In this document: positions 36,551-45,346 of the stretch, piece after piece
How positions within the stretch are numbered: position 1 is the first letter of the stretch
Layout of the letters: every line of letters begins with the position of its first letter
NCBI GenBank assembly: GCA_020852955.1
Contig: JADYZW010000007.1
Coordinates: forward strand, 1-54,511
DNA from: Deltaproteobacteria bacterium
Lineage (GTDB): Bacteria; Desulfobacterota; Binatia; UTPRO1
Direction: 5' to 3'
DNA length: 54,511 bases
Made by a program: the position numbers and the translations under genes
The notes under the pieces: generated by a model
Told to the model about the DNA's origin: nothing
Databases searched by the model: none
Seen by the model: only the letters and a program-made list of their open reading frames with translations

Positions 36551-36861
36551 GGCGCCCTCCTACGGTTGCGGCGAGGCGTCTCGGCGCCTCGCGGTTCTCC
36601 GGGTCGCTATGGCGAGCGATACGCCAGACCGCGTGTGCAGGTCAAGGAGAAATCCCCTCCCGCTCCAATGACACACAGGGAAAATTCCCTAAGGATAGGG
36701 GGTCATCTAGCGGAAATATAATGCTCCACTATGTAGCAATGTCATGATTCCGTAGGGAATCTCGCCCGGATTCCCGGTCTCGCCGGGTCGAGGATCGGCT
36801 CGCGCCCCGCATTGACTGGCGCCGGGAGACGCAGGCACGATGCGCGCGCGTCGAGACGCGA
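36551..36861. promoter_or_regulatory. AT-rich regulatory island with repeated AGGGAA/TTCCCT palindromes and a TATAAT box
   Basis: The stretch separates the small basic gene from the CoA-transferase gene and is clearly AT-richer than the rest. AGGGAA-AA-TTCCCT lies at 36677-36690. ATTCC-gtag-GGAAT lies at 36747-36760. GGGAATC and GATTCCC pair at 36755-36761 and 36769-36775. A perfect TATAAT lies at 36717-36722, about 140 nt before the CoA-transferase start, though no good -35 is placed correctly. The repeated half-site suggests an operator array; the regulator is unknown. Confidence 0.5.
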
Positions 36862-38166
36862 ATGACCGCAGCCGCCCAGTACCGCGCGAAGCTCAAGAGC
36901 GCCGCCGACGCGGCGGCGATGATTCCGGACGGTGCGTTCGTCGTGCAGGGGAACGCGGTCGGCGAGCCTCCGGCGCTGCTCGACGCGATCGCGGCGCGCG
37001 CGCGCGCCGGTGGTCTCTCCCGCCTCGAGATGACCTCGCTCCTGCCGCTCGCGGCCTCGGCCGGATCGACGCTGGCGTCGGACCTCCGAGGGGTGATCCA
37101 CTGGCGCTCGATCTTCGCGAGCGGCGTGGATCGCGACGCGATCGCGGCGGGTGCGGCGGTGGCGGCGCCCGCGTACTTCCACCAGGTGCCGCGCATCTAT
37201 CGCGAGTTCCTGGAGATCGACGTCGCGCTGATCCACCTCTCGCGCATCGACCGCCACGGCTACATGAGCCTCGGCGTCGGCGTCGACACCGCACGCGCGG
37301 CGATCGACGGCGCCGCCCTCGTCCTCGCCCAGGTGAACGACCACATGCCGCGGGTGCACGGCGACGCGTGGGTCCACGTCTCGGAGATCGACGCGATCGT
37401 CGAGCACTCGGCGCCGCTCACGGAGCTCCCCGCCGCCGCCGCTCGTCCGGAGGATGCCGCCATGGGCCGCATCATCGCCGAGATGATTCCCGACGGCGCC
37501 ACGCTCCAGCTCGGCATCGGCGGCGTGCCGAGCGCGGTGGCGCGCTCCCTGGCGGGCCACAAGGATCTCGGCATCCACACCGAGATGTTCGTCGATCCCA
37601 TGGTGGATCTCATCGAGGCGGGCGTCACGACCGGACGACGGAAGACGCTGCACGCGGGGAAAGCCGTGTTCGCCTTCGCCGCCGGCTCGCGCCGCACGTA
37701 CGACTTCCTCGACGACAATCCCGCCGTCGAATCGCACCCGGTCTCGTACACCAATCACCCGTCCAACATCGCTCGGAACGACGGGCTCGTGTCGGTCAAC
37801 TCGACGATCGAGGTCGACCTGACCGGTCAATGCTGCTCCGAGTCGATGGGTCCGACGCAATGGAGCGGCACCGGCGGCCAGCACGACTTCGCGCGGGGCG
37901 CCTTCGAGTCGCGGGGCGGGAAGTCGATCATCGCCTTCTACTCGACGGCCAAGAAGGGCGAGGTGTCCCGCGTCGTGCCGACGCTCCGCCCGGGCGCGGT
38001 CGTCACGACGCCGCGCACGGAGGTGCACTGGGTGGTGTCGGAGCACGGCGCCGCCTGCCTCAAGGGCAAGAGCACGGCCGAGCGCGCCCGCGCGCTGATC
38101 GGCCTCGCCCACCCGAAGTTCCGCGACGAGCTCGCGGCCGAGGCGAAGCGCCTTCGCTACCTCTGA
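36862..38166 (+). CDS. Acetyl-CoA hydrolase/4-hydroxybutyrate CoA-transferase family
   Basis: A 434-residue family I CoA-transferase that moves CoA between acetyl-CoA and a short carboxylic acid. The N- and C-terminal open alpha/beta domains are complete. The CoA-binding GIGGVPSAVA (about residue 217) and the catalytic-Glu region GIHTEMFVDPMVDLIEAG are present, as are VNSTIEVDLTGQ and YSTAKKGEVSRVVP. It resembles 4-hydroxybutyrate CoA-transferases and acetyl-CoA hydrolases; which acid is used cannot be decided. It is transcribed alone downstream of the AT-rich island and may be controlled by the palindromes there. Confidence 0.93.
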   Translation: MTAAAQYRAKLKSAADAAAMIPDGAFVVQGNAVGEPPALLDAIAARARAGGLSRLEMTSLLPLAASAGSTLASDLRGVIHWRSIFASGVDRDAIAAGAAVAAPAYFHQVPRIYREFLEIDVALIHLSRIDRHGYMSLGVGVDTARAAIDGAALVLAQVNDHMPRVHGDAWVHVSEIDAIVEHSAPLTELPAAAARPEDAAMGRIIAEMIPDGATLQLGIGGVPSAVARSLAGHKDLGIHTEMFVDPMVDLIEAGVTTGRRKTLHAGKAVFAFAAGSRRTYDFLDDNPAVESHPVSYTNHPSNIARNDGLVSVNSTIEVDLTGQCCSESMGPTQWSGTGGQHDFARGAFESRGGKSIIAFYSTAKKGEVSRVVPTLRPGAVVTTPRTEVHWVVSEHGAACLKGKSTAERARALIGLAHPKFRDELAAEAKRLRYL

Positions 38167-38257
38167 GGTGCCACCGACCGGACGCGGCGGTCGCATGCGG
38201 CGCCGCGGCCGCGCCGCCAACGTTGGCAATCGCGGGTCGGTTGGATAGTGTCGCGCG

Positions 38258-39055
38258 ATGATCTCTGCGATCCGTGTCCTCGCGTTGGGTGTGCTCGTGG
38301 CCGTCGCCGCTCCGGCGCGCGCCGCCGAGAATCCGCCGGACTCGTTCCTCTGCTACCTGGCGGGTACGGCGAAGAACAAGAAGCTCACGCCGATCAGCGG
38401 GGCTCGCGTCGACGTGCGCGACCGCTTCGGCGACGCGAGCTTCGTGATGCGGCGGCTCGCGACACTCTGCAATCCGGCGAGCATCGACGGCGGCGACGTG
38501 TCGCACGACACGATCCACCTCGTCGGGATCACCATCAAGAAGGAGAAGTCCGCACCGAAGTTCGTTCCCTTCACGATCGGAGTGAGCGACCGCTTCGGCA
38601 CCCGGCAGCTGGAGCTCGGCGGGCTTGCCGCCGTCCTCGACGTGACTCCGGTCCAGCCGGGGACCAATCCGCCGGCGGACTTCAACGACGATCCGACCAG
38701 GAGCTCCGTCGAGGTGAACCGCTTCAAGTGCTACGCGGCCGGGGCGCCGAAGGGCGCGCCGAAGCTCCCCGAGATCGCGCCGATCGCGCTCGTGGACGAC
38801 GCGTTTCCCGGCGGACAGGCGTTCCTCGTGCGGAAGCCGACGAAGGTCTGCCTCCCGGCGGACGTCGATGGCGGAACCCCGGGTGCGGAGACGCGCGGCG
38901 ACCTCCTCGTCTGCTGGTCCGTGAAGCTGTCGCGGGGGGCGAGGTTCGCGCGACTGACCGTGGGAACCCGCAGCCGCTCCGTCGGCGTCCGCATCGTCGG
39001 ACGGCGGAAGCCGTCCGAGCTCTGTGTCGCCGCGCGCGTGTTCCCCGGCGGCTGA
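38258..39055 (+). CDS. Secreted protein with two CY...DRFG...LCxP modules
   Basis: A 265-residue protein with a clear signal peptide (LALGVLVAVAAPARA). The mature part carries two diverged copies of one module: FLCY, then VDVRDRFGD, then TLCNPASIDGG; and FKCYAAG, then a beta stretch, then KVCLPADVDGG. A third half-copy (LLVCWSVK...ELCVAARV) ends the protein. Cys residues are paired per copy, which suggests one disulfide each. The same DRFG/LC(L)P pattern occurs in the tail of the secreted protein at 22857-25115. No known domain or enzymatic motif is recognised. It is probably an extracellular structural or binding module of this lineage. Confidence 0.75.
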   Translation: MISAIRVLALGVLVAVAAPARAAENPPDSFLCYLAGTAKNKKLTPISGARVDVRDRFGDASFVMRRLATLCNPASIDGGDVSHDTIHLVGITIKKEKSAPKFVPFTIGVSDRFGTRQLELGGLAAVLDVTPVQPGTNPPADFNDDPTRSSVEVNRFKCYAAGAPKGAPKLPEIAPIALVDDAFPGGQAFLVRKPTKVCLPADVDGGTPGAETRGDLLVCWSVKLSRGARFARLTVGTRSRSVGVRIVGRRKPSELCVAARVFPGG

Positions 39056-39113
39056 TCGTCCGGCGACCCCAGGGCGCCGCTCGTGCCGACGGTGCGCGCG
39101 GCCGACCGCCGGC

Positions 39114-40130
39114 TCAGACCCGGTAGTACGACCGGTACCACTCGACGAAGCGCTTCACGCCGACCTCGACCGGCGTGTCCGGCCGGTAGCCGACGGCGTC
39201 GACCAGCGCCTGCACGTCGGCGCTGGTGTCGGGGACGTCGCCGGGCTGGAGCGGCAGCAGGTTCATCGCGGCCTTCTTGCCGAGCTCCCGTTCGAGCACC
39301 TCGATGTAGCGGAGCAGCGGCACCGGCCTCCCGTTCCCGATGTTGAAAACGCGCCAGGGGGCCGAGCTGGTCGCCGGATCGGGCTCGTCGCTCCGCCAGG
39401 TGGCGTCGCGGACGGTCGGCTGATCGGCGGTGCGGATCACGCCTTCGGCGATGTCGTCGACATAGGTGAAGTCGCGCGTGTGCTTGCCGTGGTTGAACAC
39501 GTCGATCGGCTTTCCCGCGAGGATGTTCTTGGCGAAGAGGAAGAGCGCCATGTCTGGACGGCCCCACGGGCCGTAGACGGTGAAGAAGCGGAGGCCGGTG
39601 GTCGGCAGGGCGAAGAGATTGGAATAGGTGTGGGCGAAGAGCTCGTTCGCCTTCTTCGTCGCCGCGTAGAGCGTCAGCGGGTGGTTCACGTGGTGGTGCA
39701 CGGAGAAGGGCATCGTCGTGTTGGCGCCGTAGATGGAGCTCGTGCTCGCGTAGGTCAGGTGCTCGCAGCCGTTGTGGCGGCAGCCTTCCAGAACGTGCTG
39801 GAAGCCGACGACGTTGGCTTCGATGTACGCGTAGGGGTGCGTGATCGAGTAGCGGACGCCGGCCTGCGCCGCGAGGTGGATGACGCGCGGGAAGCGGTAC
39901 TTCGCGAACAGCTCCTCCATGCCCTGACGGTTCGCGAGATCGAGCTTCACGAAGGTGAAGCCCTTGCGGGAGGTGAGGCGCGCGAGCCGCGCCTCCTTGA
40001 GCTTCGGATCGTAGTAGTCGTTGACGTTGTCGAGGCCGACCACCTCGTCGCCTCGGTCGAGCAGCTTGTGGGCCACGTGCGATCCTATGAATCCGGCGGC
40101 GCCGGTCACGAGAAAGAGCATGGCGGGCAT
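39114..40130 (-). CDS. NAD-dependent sugar-nucleotide epimerase, UDP-glucuronate 4-epimerase-like
   Basis: A 338-residue extended SDR. The NAD-binding motif [13 protein letters not shown] lies at the N-terminus. [16 protein letters not shown] is the signature of the UDP-glucuronate 4-epimerase group. The active site has STSSIYG and YAATKKANE (Tyr-x-x-x-Lys). [15 protein letters not shown] and [12 protein letters not shown] complete the family pattern. It would supply UDP-galacturonate for surface polysaccharide. ATG 40130 is used; ATG 40121 is also possible; upstream codons are not coding in style. No other polysaccharide genes are adjacent, and the gene is divergent from the cyclase gene. 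Confidence 0.92.
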   Translation of the reverse strand: MPAMLFLVTGAAGFIGSHVAHKLLDRGDEVVGLDNVNDYYDPKLKEARLARLTSRKGFTFVKLDLANRQGMEELFAKYRFPRVIHLAAQAGVRYSITHPYAYIEANVVGFQHVLEGCRHNGCEHLTYASTSSIYGANTTMPFSVHHHVNHPLTLYAATKKANELFAHTYSNLFALPTTGLRFFTVYGPWGRPDMALFLFAKNILAGKPIDVFNHGKHTRDFTYVDDIAEGVIRTADQPTVRDATWRSDEPDPATSSAPWRVFNIGNGRPVPLLRYIEVLERELGKKAAMNLLPLQPGDVPDTSADVQALVDAVGYRPDTPVEVGVKRFVEWYRSYYRV

Positions 40131-40297
40131 GGTGAAGGGTGCCGGGCCGGCGTGCAAGCCGGCATTTGCCTGTGGAGGCGCGCGCTGCGGGCGCGGAGGC
40201 GCACACGGCTTCGCCCGGGGGGCGTCTCGCCGGCGCCCGCCCCGGCCTTGCCGCGGCGGGGCTCGTTGCGTAGGGTCGCCGCGTTCCACCGGATGCG

Positions 40298-41035
40298 ATG
40301 ACCCCTCCGGAACCGCCGAAACCGCACCGTCGGCTCGCCGCGATCCTGAGCGCCGACGCCGTCGGCTACAGCCGCCGGATGGCCGCCGACGAGGCGGCGA
40401 CGGTCGCCGCGATCCGTTCGCACCGCGAGACGCTCTCCGGCTTCGTGCGCGAGCACCGCGGGCGGGTCGTGAACGCGGTCGGCGACAATCTCCTCGCCGA
40501 GCTCCCGAGCGCGGTCGACGCGGCGGCGTGCGCGATCGCCGCGCAGCGCGAGATCGCGCGCCAGGAGGAGCCGCTGCCCTTCGAGGCGCGCCTGCCGTTC
40601 CGGATCGGCCTCCACCTCGGCGACATCGTGGTCGGGGAGGACGACGTCTTCGGCGACGGCATCAACGTCGCCGCGCGCCTCGAGGCGCTCGCCGAGCCGG
40701 GCGGCGTCTGCGCGTCGGCGACGATCGTCGACCAGGTGCGGGGGAAGGTCGAAGCCGCGTTCGAGGATCTCGGCGTGCAGGAGCTCAAGAACATCCCCGC
40801 GCCGGTCCACGTGTACCGCCTGCGGCCGCTCCGCGACGGCGAGACGCCGATCGAGATCGCGACCACGGTGCCGGGCTTCGGCGGCCGGCCGGCGATCGCC
40901 GTACTGCCGTTCGAGTCCCGGGGGTCCGACGGCGGGCAGACGTTCCTCGCCGACGGCATCGTCGAGGATCTGATCACGCGCCTGGCGTCGTTCCGCCTCT
41001 TCCCGGCGTCCACCGGATGGCCGTGGCGCACCTGA
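40298..41035 (+). CDS. Class III adenylate/guanylate cyclase, truncated after a TolB-like start
   Basis: A 245-residue product. The N-terminal 160 residues are an intact soluble class III cyclase domain: [15 protein letters not shown] with the first metal Asp, [13 protein letters not shown] with the second, and [17 protein letters not shown]. Next comes the beginning of the FlgO/TolB-like domain that normally follows ([28 protein letters not shown]). The reading then runs into a stop after [11 protein letters not shown]. Full-length relatives continue with the rest of that domain and several TPRs, to about 550-600 residues. The missing part has been deleted and its C-terminal end lies in another frame just downstream. 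The cyclase itself could still make a cyclic nucleotide. Confidence 0.8.
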   Translation: MTPPEPPKPHRRLAAILSADAVGYSRRMAADEAATVAAIRSHRETLSGFVREHRGRVVNAVGDNLLAELPSAVDAAACAIAAQREIARQEEPLPFEARLPFRIGLHLGDIVVGEDDVFGDGINVAARLEALAEPGGVCASATIVDQVRGKVEAAFEDLGVQELKNIPAPVHVYRLRPLRDGETPIEIATTVPGFGGRPAIAVLPFESRGSDGGQTFLADGIVEDLITRLASFRLFPASTGWPWRT

Positions 41036-41295
41036 TGGCGGGGCGCTACGCCGACGCGGCGGCGCGCGACGAGGAGAGCCTCCGCCTCCGCGCCGACCAG
41101 GCCCACATCTATCGCGTGCTCGCGGCGTCCTACGGGTGGCTCGGCCGCTCCGCCGACGCGCGCGCGGCGCTCGAGAAGATGCGGCACCTCGCCCCGCAGT
41201 TCACCGTCGAGGGCTTCCGCCGCGCCAACTCGGCGGCGCTGGCCGAACGCTGCATCGAGGGGTGGCGACGCGCCGGGTGGACCGAGGCCGGGTAG
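41017..41295 (+). pseudogene. Detached C-terminal TPR remnant of the cyclase gene
   Basis: The frame from 41017 (ATG) to 41295 encodes 92 residues ([20 protein letters not shown]...) that match the last two TPR helix pairs of cyclase-TolB-TPR proteins, ending AALAERCIEGWRRAGWTEAG. It overlaps the end of the cyclase frame by 19 nt and is in a different frame. Together the pieces imply a deletion of roughly 250 codons near 41005-41025 with loss of frame. No ribosome-binding site is present, so expression as a separate protein is unlikely. Confidence 0.7.
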
Positions 41296-41363
41296 CGCAC
41301 TCGTCGCGATCCTCACAAGGCATGGCACTTGCCGCATCCTCAATACTTTCGGGATTTCGGCCG

Positions 41364-42794
41364 ATGCAGAGGGACATGAAGGACGCCACCCGGCCGACGG
41401 ATCCGCATCAGAAGGCCCTCGCCGTGAACCTCGACCAGCGGCGTTACGGCACGTTCGCCGAGATCGGCGCGGGGCAGGAGGTGGTGCGCTGGTTCTTCCG
41501 CGCCGGCGGCGCCGCCGGGACGATCGCGAAGAGCATCTCCGCCTACGATATGACGGTGAGCGACGCGATCTACGGCAAGGGCGAGCGCTACGTGAGCCGC
41601 GCGCGCCTGCAGGCGATGCTCGAGTACGAGCACGCGCTCAATCTCGAGCGCCTGCGCGAGCGGCGCGGCAACTCGACCGCGTTCTTCGCGTTCGCCGACA
41701 CCGTGAAGGCCGCCGGGTACAACTCCGCGGACGGCTGCCACGGGTGGCTCGGCATCCGCTTCCAGTCGCATCCGCGCGACGCCGACAGCCAGGTCGTGAT
41801 CCACGTCAACATGCTCGACAAGGAGAAGGAGGCGCAGCAGGAAGCGCTCGGTATCGTCGGCGTGAATCTCGTGTACGGCGCGTGCTTCCTGTACCACGAG
41901 CCCGAGCGCTTGATCGAGTCGCTCCTCGATGGCCTCACCACCGATCGCATCGAGATCGACATGGCCGAGATGTCGGGCATCGAGTTTCGCCACGTCGACA
42001 ACCGCGTGATGAGCCTGAAGCTCGTGCAGCTCGGGCTCACGGGCGCCGCGATGTTCTCCGCCGACGGTGCGGTCCTGCAGCCGTCGGAGGTGCTCTACAA
42101 GAAGCCCGTCCTCGTCGAGCGCGGCAGCTTCCGTCCCGTGACGCACGTGAACGTCGACATGCTCGAGTGCGCGATGAAGCGCTTCGTGGCGGAGCCCGGC
42201 GTCGACGGCGCGGCGGTCGTTCCGCTCATGGAGATCACGATGCGGAACCTCATGCAGACCAATGGCTCCGGCAGCGTGGACGTGCACGACTTCCTCGCGC
42301 GCTCCGACGTGCTCGCCGCGTGCGGCATGACCGTGCTCATCTCCGACTACTTCGAGTACTACCGGCTCGCCGCGTATCTGGGGCGCCACACCAAAAAGCA
42401 GATCGGCGTCGTCATGGGAGCGGGGAGCCTCAAGGATCTCTTCGAGGAGCAGTACTACGCGAATCTCGACGGCGGAATCCTCGAGTCGTTCGGACGGCTC
42501 TTCAAGAACGATCTGAAGCTCTACGTCTACCCGCTCCTCGACCGCTCCACGAACGCGCTCACGACCGTTCAGAACCTCCTGGTCGCGCCGAAGCTCCGGA
42601 AGCTCTACGAGTACCTCGTCGAGAGCGGCTGCATCGAGCAGCTCGACGGCTTCCACGAAGGGTACCTCTCCATCTTCTCCCGGGAGATCCTGAAGAAGAT
42701 CAAGCACGGCGACCCGAGCTGGGAGACGATGGTGCCGGCGGGCGTCGCCGAGGTCATCAAGCGGCAGTCGTTCTTCGACTACCGCGCGGGCTGA
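41364..42794 (+). CDS. Conserved protein of unknown function
   Basis: A 476-residue soluble protein from ATG 41364; ATG 41322 and ATG 41376 are alternatives. It belongs to a widely distributed, strongly conserved family that I recognise by the N-terminal block NLDQRRYGTFAEIGAGQEV, the WFFRAGGAAGTIAKSISAYDM stretch, the YKKPVLVERGSFRPVTHV block, ILESFGRLFKNDLKLYVYP and the end PSWETMVPAGVAEVI. Automatic names attached to such proteins are in my view unsupported. No nucleotide-binding loop, signal peptide or membrane segment is evident. It stands alone between the cyclase remnant and the convergent DUF3616 gene. Strong conservation implies a housekeeping-type role not yet known. Confidence 0.88.
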   Translation: MQRDMKDATRPTDPHQKALAVNLDQRRYGTFAEIGAGQEVVRWFFRAGGAAGTIAKSISAYDMTVSDAIYGKGERYVSRARLQAMLEYEHALNLERLRERRGNSTAFFAFADTVKAAGYNSADGCHGWLGIRFQSHPRDADSQVVIHVNMLDKEKEAQQEALGIVGVNLVYGACFLYHEPERLIESLLDGLTTDRIEIDMAEMSGIEFRHVDNRVMSLKLVQLGLTGAAMFSADGAVLQPSEVLYKKPVLVERGSFRPVTHVNVDMLECAMKRFVAEPGVDGAAVVPLMEITMRNLMQTNGSGSVDVHDFLARSDVLAACGMTVLISDYFEYYRLAAYLGRHTKKQIGVVMGAGSLKDLFEEQYYANLDGGILESFGRLFKNDLKLYVYPLLDRSTNALTTVQNLLVAPKLRKLYEYLVESGCIEQLDGFHEGYLSIFSREILKKIKHGDPSWETMVPAGVAEVIKRQSFFDYRAG

Positions 42795-42851
42795 GCGTCG
42801 CTCGCGAGCCGGGCGTCGGTCGGGGGCGCGGCGAGACGCCGCAGGGGCCGC

Positions 42852-43919
42852 TCAGAGCCCGCCGGAGGGAGGAGGGATCCCGTACTGCCGCGCCGGGCGT
42901 CGGCACGGTCCGCCGGCCGCGTCCGCCGCGCCGTCGACGAGGGCGACGAGGCCGGCGTCGGTCGCGAGCAGGCCGCCGGACGAGGGGACGAGGTCGTCAC
43001 GCAGGCGGCGGGTGTCGAAGGTCTCGTCGGAACGCGGCGCGAGGGCCCCGAGCGCGAGCGGCCCTGTCCCGGCGCGCGCGGGTCCGGCGACCGCGAAGAT
43101 CGATCGCCCGTGTCCGGCGAGCGCGCGGACGCCGTTGCCGCCGAGGTCGACGAGCGCGGTCCTGTCGAAGCGCAGGCCGCCGAGGTTCGCCATGCGGACG
43201 AGCGCCGCCTGGCCGTCGACGAGCGGCGCCCGGAGCCCGAGCCACAGGCGCTCGCGTCCGGCCTGCACCACGATCGCCGCGCCCGCGATCGCGAGCGTCC
43301 CGCAGGCGTCCTTCGCCGCCGTCCGTTCGGCCGCCACGAGCGCACGGCAGAGCGCGCGGCTCGCGTCGCTCGCGCGTCCCGTCGCCGTGAACAAGCGTTC
43401 GAGGCACTGCGGTTCGTCGGCGCCGCGCAGGCTCGCCATGAGCGGCGCGTCGTCGATCGCGCGCGGCTCGCGCAGGCCCGGGCCGGACTGATCGAGCTCG
43501 GCGACGAGGATGCGCTCGCGCTCCGGACGGACCTCGCAGCGCTCGCCCCGGGCATGCGATCCGACCAGCACGAGCGAGCGGATGACGATCGCCGCGGCCG
43601 CGACGTGGTGCGGGCGCTCCGCCGCCGGAATCGAGGCAAGGCTCAGGTTGCGCGCCCTCGCGGCGGCCAGCGCGCCGGCCTTCACGAAGAACCCGAAGAG
43701 CGTGTCGTCGATCGAACGGTCGGCGATCCACACTGCGCCGTCGCGTCCGGCGACGACGGCGGAGGCTTCGCAGAGACGGTCGGGATCGGCGCGGAGCGGG
43801 CTCGGGGCGAGCAGGGGGAGGTCGGCGGCGAGGCTCGCGGCGGGGAGCCACGCGGCGAGCGACGTGGCGAGGGCGGCAACGACGAGCGGCGCGAGCGGCA
43901 TGGGCGAGCGCTTTGGCAT
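42852..43919 (-). CDS. Secreted DUF3616-like protein
   Basis: A 355-residue protein with a signal peptide (PLAPLVVAALATSLAAWLPAASLAA). The mature part resembles DUF3616: LCEASAVVAGRDGAVWIADRSID near the start, LEDAP-like IDDAPLMA, then repeated beta-strand units (RSLVLVGSHARGE, AIVVQAGRERLWLGLRAPLVDG, LVDLGGNGVRALAGHGRSIFAVAGP) as in a beta-propeller. The family is exported and of unknown function. ATG 43919 or ATG 43901 can start the signal peptide. It is divergent from the Cys-rich secreted protein gene (288 nt between starts). Confidence 0.78.
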   Translation of the reverse strand: MPKRSPMPLAPLVVAALATSLAAWLPAASLAADLPLLAPSPLRADPDRLCEASAVVAGRDGAVWIADRSIDDTLFGFFVKAGALAAARARNLSLASIPAAERPHHVAAAAIVIRSLVLVGSHARGERCEVRPERERILVAELDQSGPGLREPRAIDDAPLMASLRGADEPQCLERLFTATGRASDASRALCRALVAAERTAAKDACGTLAIAGAAIVVQAGRERLWLGLRAPLVDGQAALVRMANLGGLRFDRTALVDLGGNGVRALAGHGRSIFAVAGPARAGTGPLALGALAPRSDETFDTRRLRDDLVPSSGGLLATDAGLVALVDGAADAAGGPCRRPARQYGIPPPSGGL

Positions 43920-44207
43920 GGCTGGCGCGCGGCGACAACCCGGGTCACGCCGAGAGTCTTCGCCATGTCGAGTGCGATCCCACCCCGCTCGACTGCTCGC
44001 ACCGCCGCCCGCGACGGCTCGTGGCCAGGTCAGACCCGCACGCGAGACCGCGAAAACACCTTGCAAGATCCGGCGCTCTCGGTCATGCATCTCCTGTTCG
44101 CGCGTCTCGCGAACGGTGGCGGCGCTTGCTGGGAAGCCGAGTCCGCCACGACCTTCCGAAGCACGACGCCGAGTTCCGGCGTCGAAGAAAATCCGAACCG
44201 AGAACCG

Positions 44208-45311
44208 ATGAGCCACGGCATCACGCGCCACAGGCGCACGACCTTCACTGCAGCCCTGGTGCTCGCGGCGCTCCTCGTGGCTCCGGCCGGGCTGCGCGCC
44301 CAGGTTCCGCCGTGCGCCGACGGTATTCTCGATTCCGGCGAGGAGTGCGACGAGGGTCCGGCGACGGGCACCGCAGAGTCCTGCTGCGCGGTCGACTGCA
44401 CGTTCAGGCCCGCATCGACGCCGTGCCGCGACGCGGCCGGCGCGTGCGACCTCGCCGACCTGTGCAGCGGCGCGAGCGGCGTCTGCGCGGACGCCAAGAG
44501 CACGGCCGAATGCCGGCCGCCGGTGGGGGTGTGCGACGTCGCGGAGAGCTGCGACGGCGTCGGCGACGAGTGTCCCGCCGACGCGTTCGCGCCCGACGAG
44601 ACCTCCTGCGACGACGCGAACATGTGCAGCATCAACGATCGCTGCATCGCCGGCATCTGCGGGGGATTCCTCCAGAACTGCGGCAACGGCACCCTCGAGG
44701 CCGGCTGCGTCGAGGAATGCGACGACGGAAACAACGTGTCGGGCGACGGGTGCGACGAGAGCTGCCAGCTCGAGCCGTGCGGTCCCGAGCCGGCTTCCGG
44801 CTGCCGTCCGACCACCGTTGCGGGCAAGGCGGGCGTGCTGGTGCTGAGCCGCCTCAAATCCGAGAAGAACAAGCTGCAGTGGAAGTACGCGCCGGGCGAC
44901 ACCACGCCGAAGGCCGACTTCGGCGACCCGCTCGCGACCACGAGCTTCGACTTCTGTCTCTACGAGGAGGTCGGCGGCAACCCGCGTCTCACGCAGCGCT
45001 ATGCGATTCCCGCGGGCGGCACCTGCGGGGCGGGGCCGTGCTGGCACGAGTCGAGCTCCGGCTTCAAGTACACCGACAAAGCACACGCGAGCGACGGCGT
45101 CTCGAGCCTGATCCTGAAGCAGGGCCTCGCGCCCGGAAAGTCGAAGATCATTCTCGCCGGCAAGGGCGCGAACCTGCCGATCCCCGGGCTTCCCCTCGTG
45201 CAGAGCCCGAACGTCGTGATGCAGCTCCAGGGCAGCCACGGCGTCTGTTGGGAGACGCGCTTCGCCGCGCCGGCGTCGCGCAACCAACCGGACCAGTTCC
45301 GCGACAAGTAG
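44208..45311 (+). CDS. Secreted Cys-rich protein with Myxococcus-type cysteine-rich repeats
   Basis: A 367-residue exported protein. The signal peptide ends near GLRAQ. The N-terminal half is dense in Cys and contains two copies of the Myxococcus cysteine-rich repeat pattern: CADGILDSGEECDEG, and CGNGTLEAGCVEECDDGNN followed by GDGCDESCQLE. Disintegrin-like spacing lies between them (CDLADLCSGASGVC, CDVAESCDGVGDEC). The C-terminal half (about 205-367) has few Cys and a beta-rich sequence (GVLVLSRLKSEKNKLQWKY, LILKQGLAPGKSKIILAGKG, GVCWETRFAAP). No catalytic motif is seen. Start is ATG 44208; the upstream frame lacks signal-peptide character. The C-terminal half is a lineage-style domain of unknown function. 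Confidence 0.85.
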   Translation: MSHGITRHRRTTFTAALVLAALLVAPAGLRAQVPPCADGILDSGEECDEGPATGTAESCCAVDCTFRPASTPCRDAAGACDLADLCSGASGVCADAKSTAECRPPVGVCDVAESCDGVGDECPADAFAPDETSCDDANMCSINDRCIAGICGGFLQNCGNGTLEAGCVEECDDGNNVSGDGCDESCQLEPCGPEPASGCRPTTVAGKAGVLVLSRLKSEKNKLQWKYAPGDTTPKADFGDPLATTSFDFCLYEEVGGNPRLTQRYAIPAGGTCGAGPCWHESSSGFKYTDKAHASDGVSSLILKQGLAPGKSKIILAGKGANLPIPGLPLVQSPNVVMQLQGSHGVCWETRFAAPASRNQPDQFRDK

Positions 45312-45346
45312 AGCGCGCCGGCCCGACGCATCGAACGCGAGCTAGG

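Noticed and set aside
42791..42855. CTGAGCG/CGCTCAG inverted repeat as a shared terminator
   Set aside because: The arms are the ends of two convergent genes, with a loop of about 50 nt; pairing is probably chance.
44097..44113. TTCGCG-N5-CGCGAA inverted repeat upstream of the Cys-rich secreted protein
   Set aside because: Such CG-rich 6-bp arms are expected often by chance in this composition; no second copy was seen nearby.
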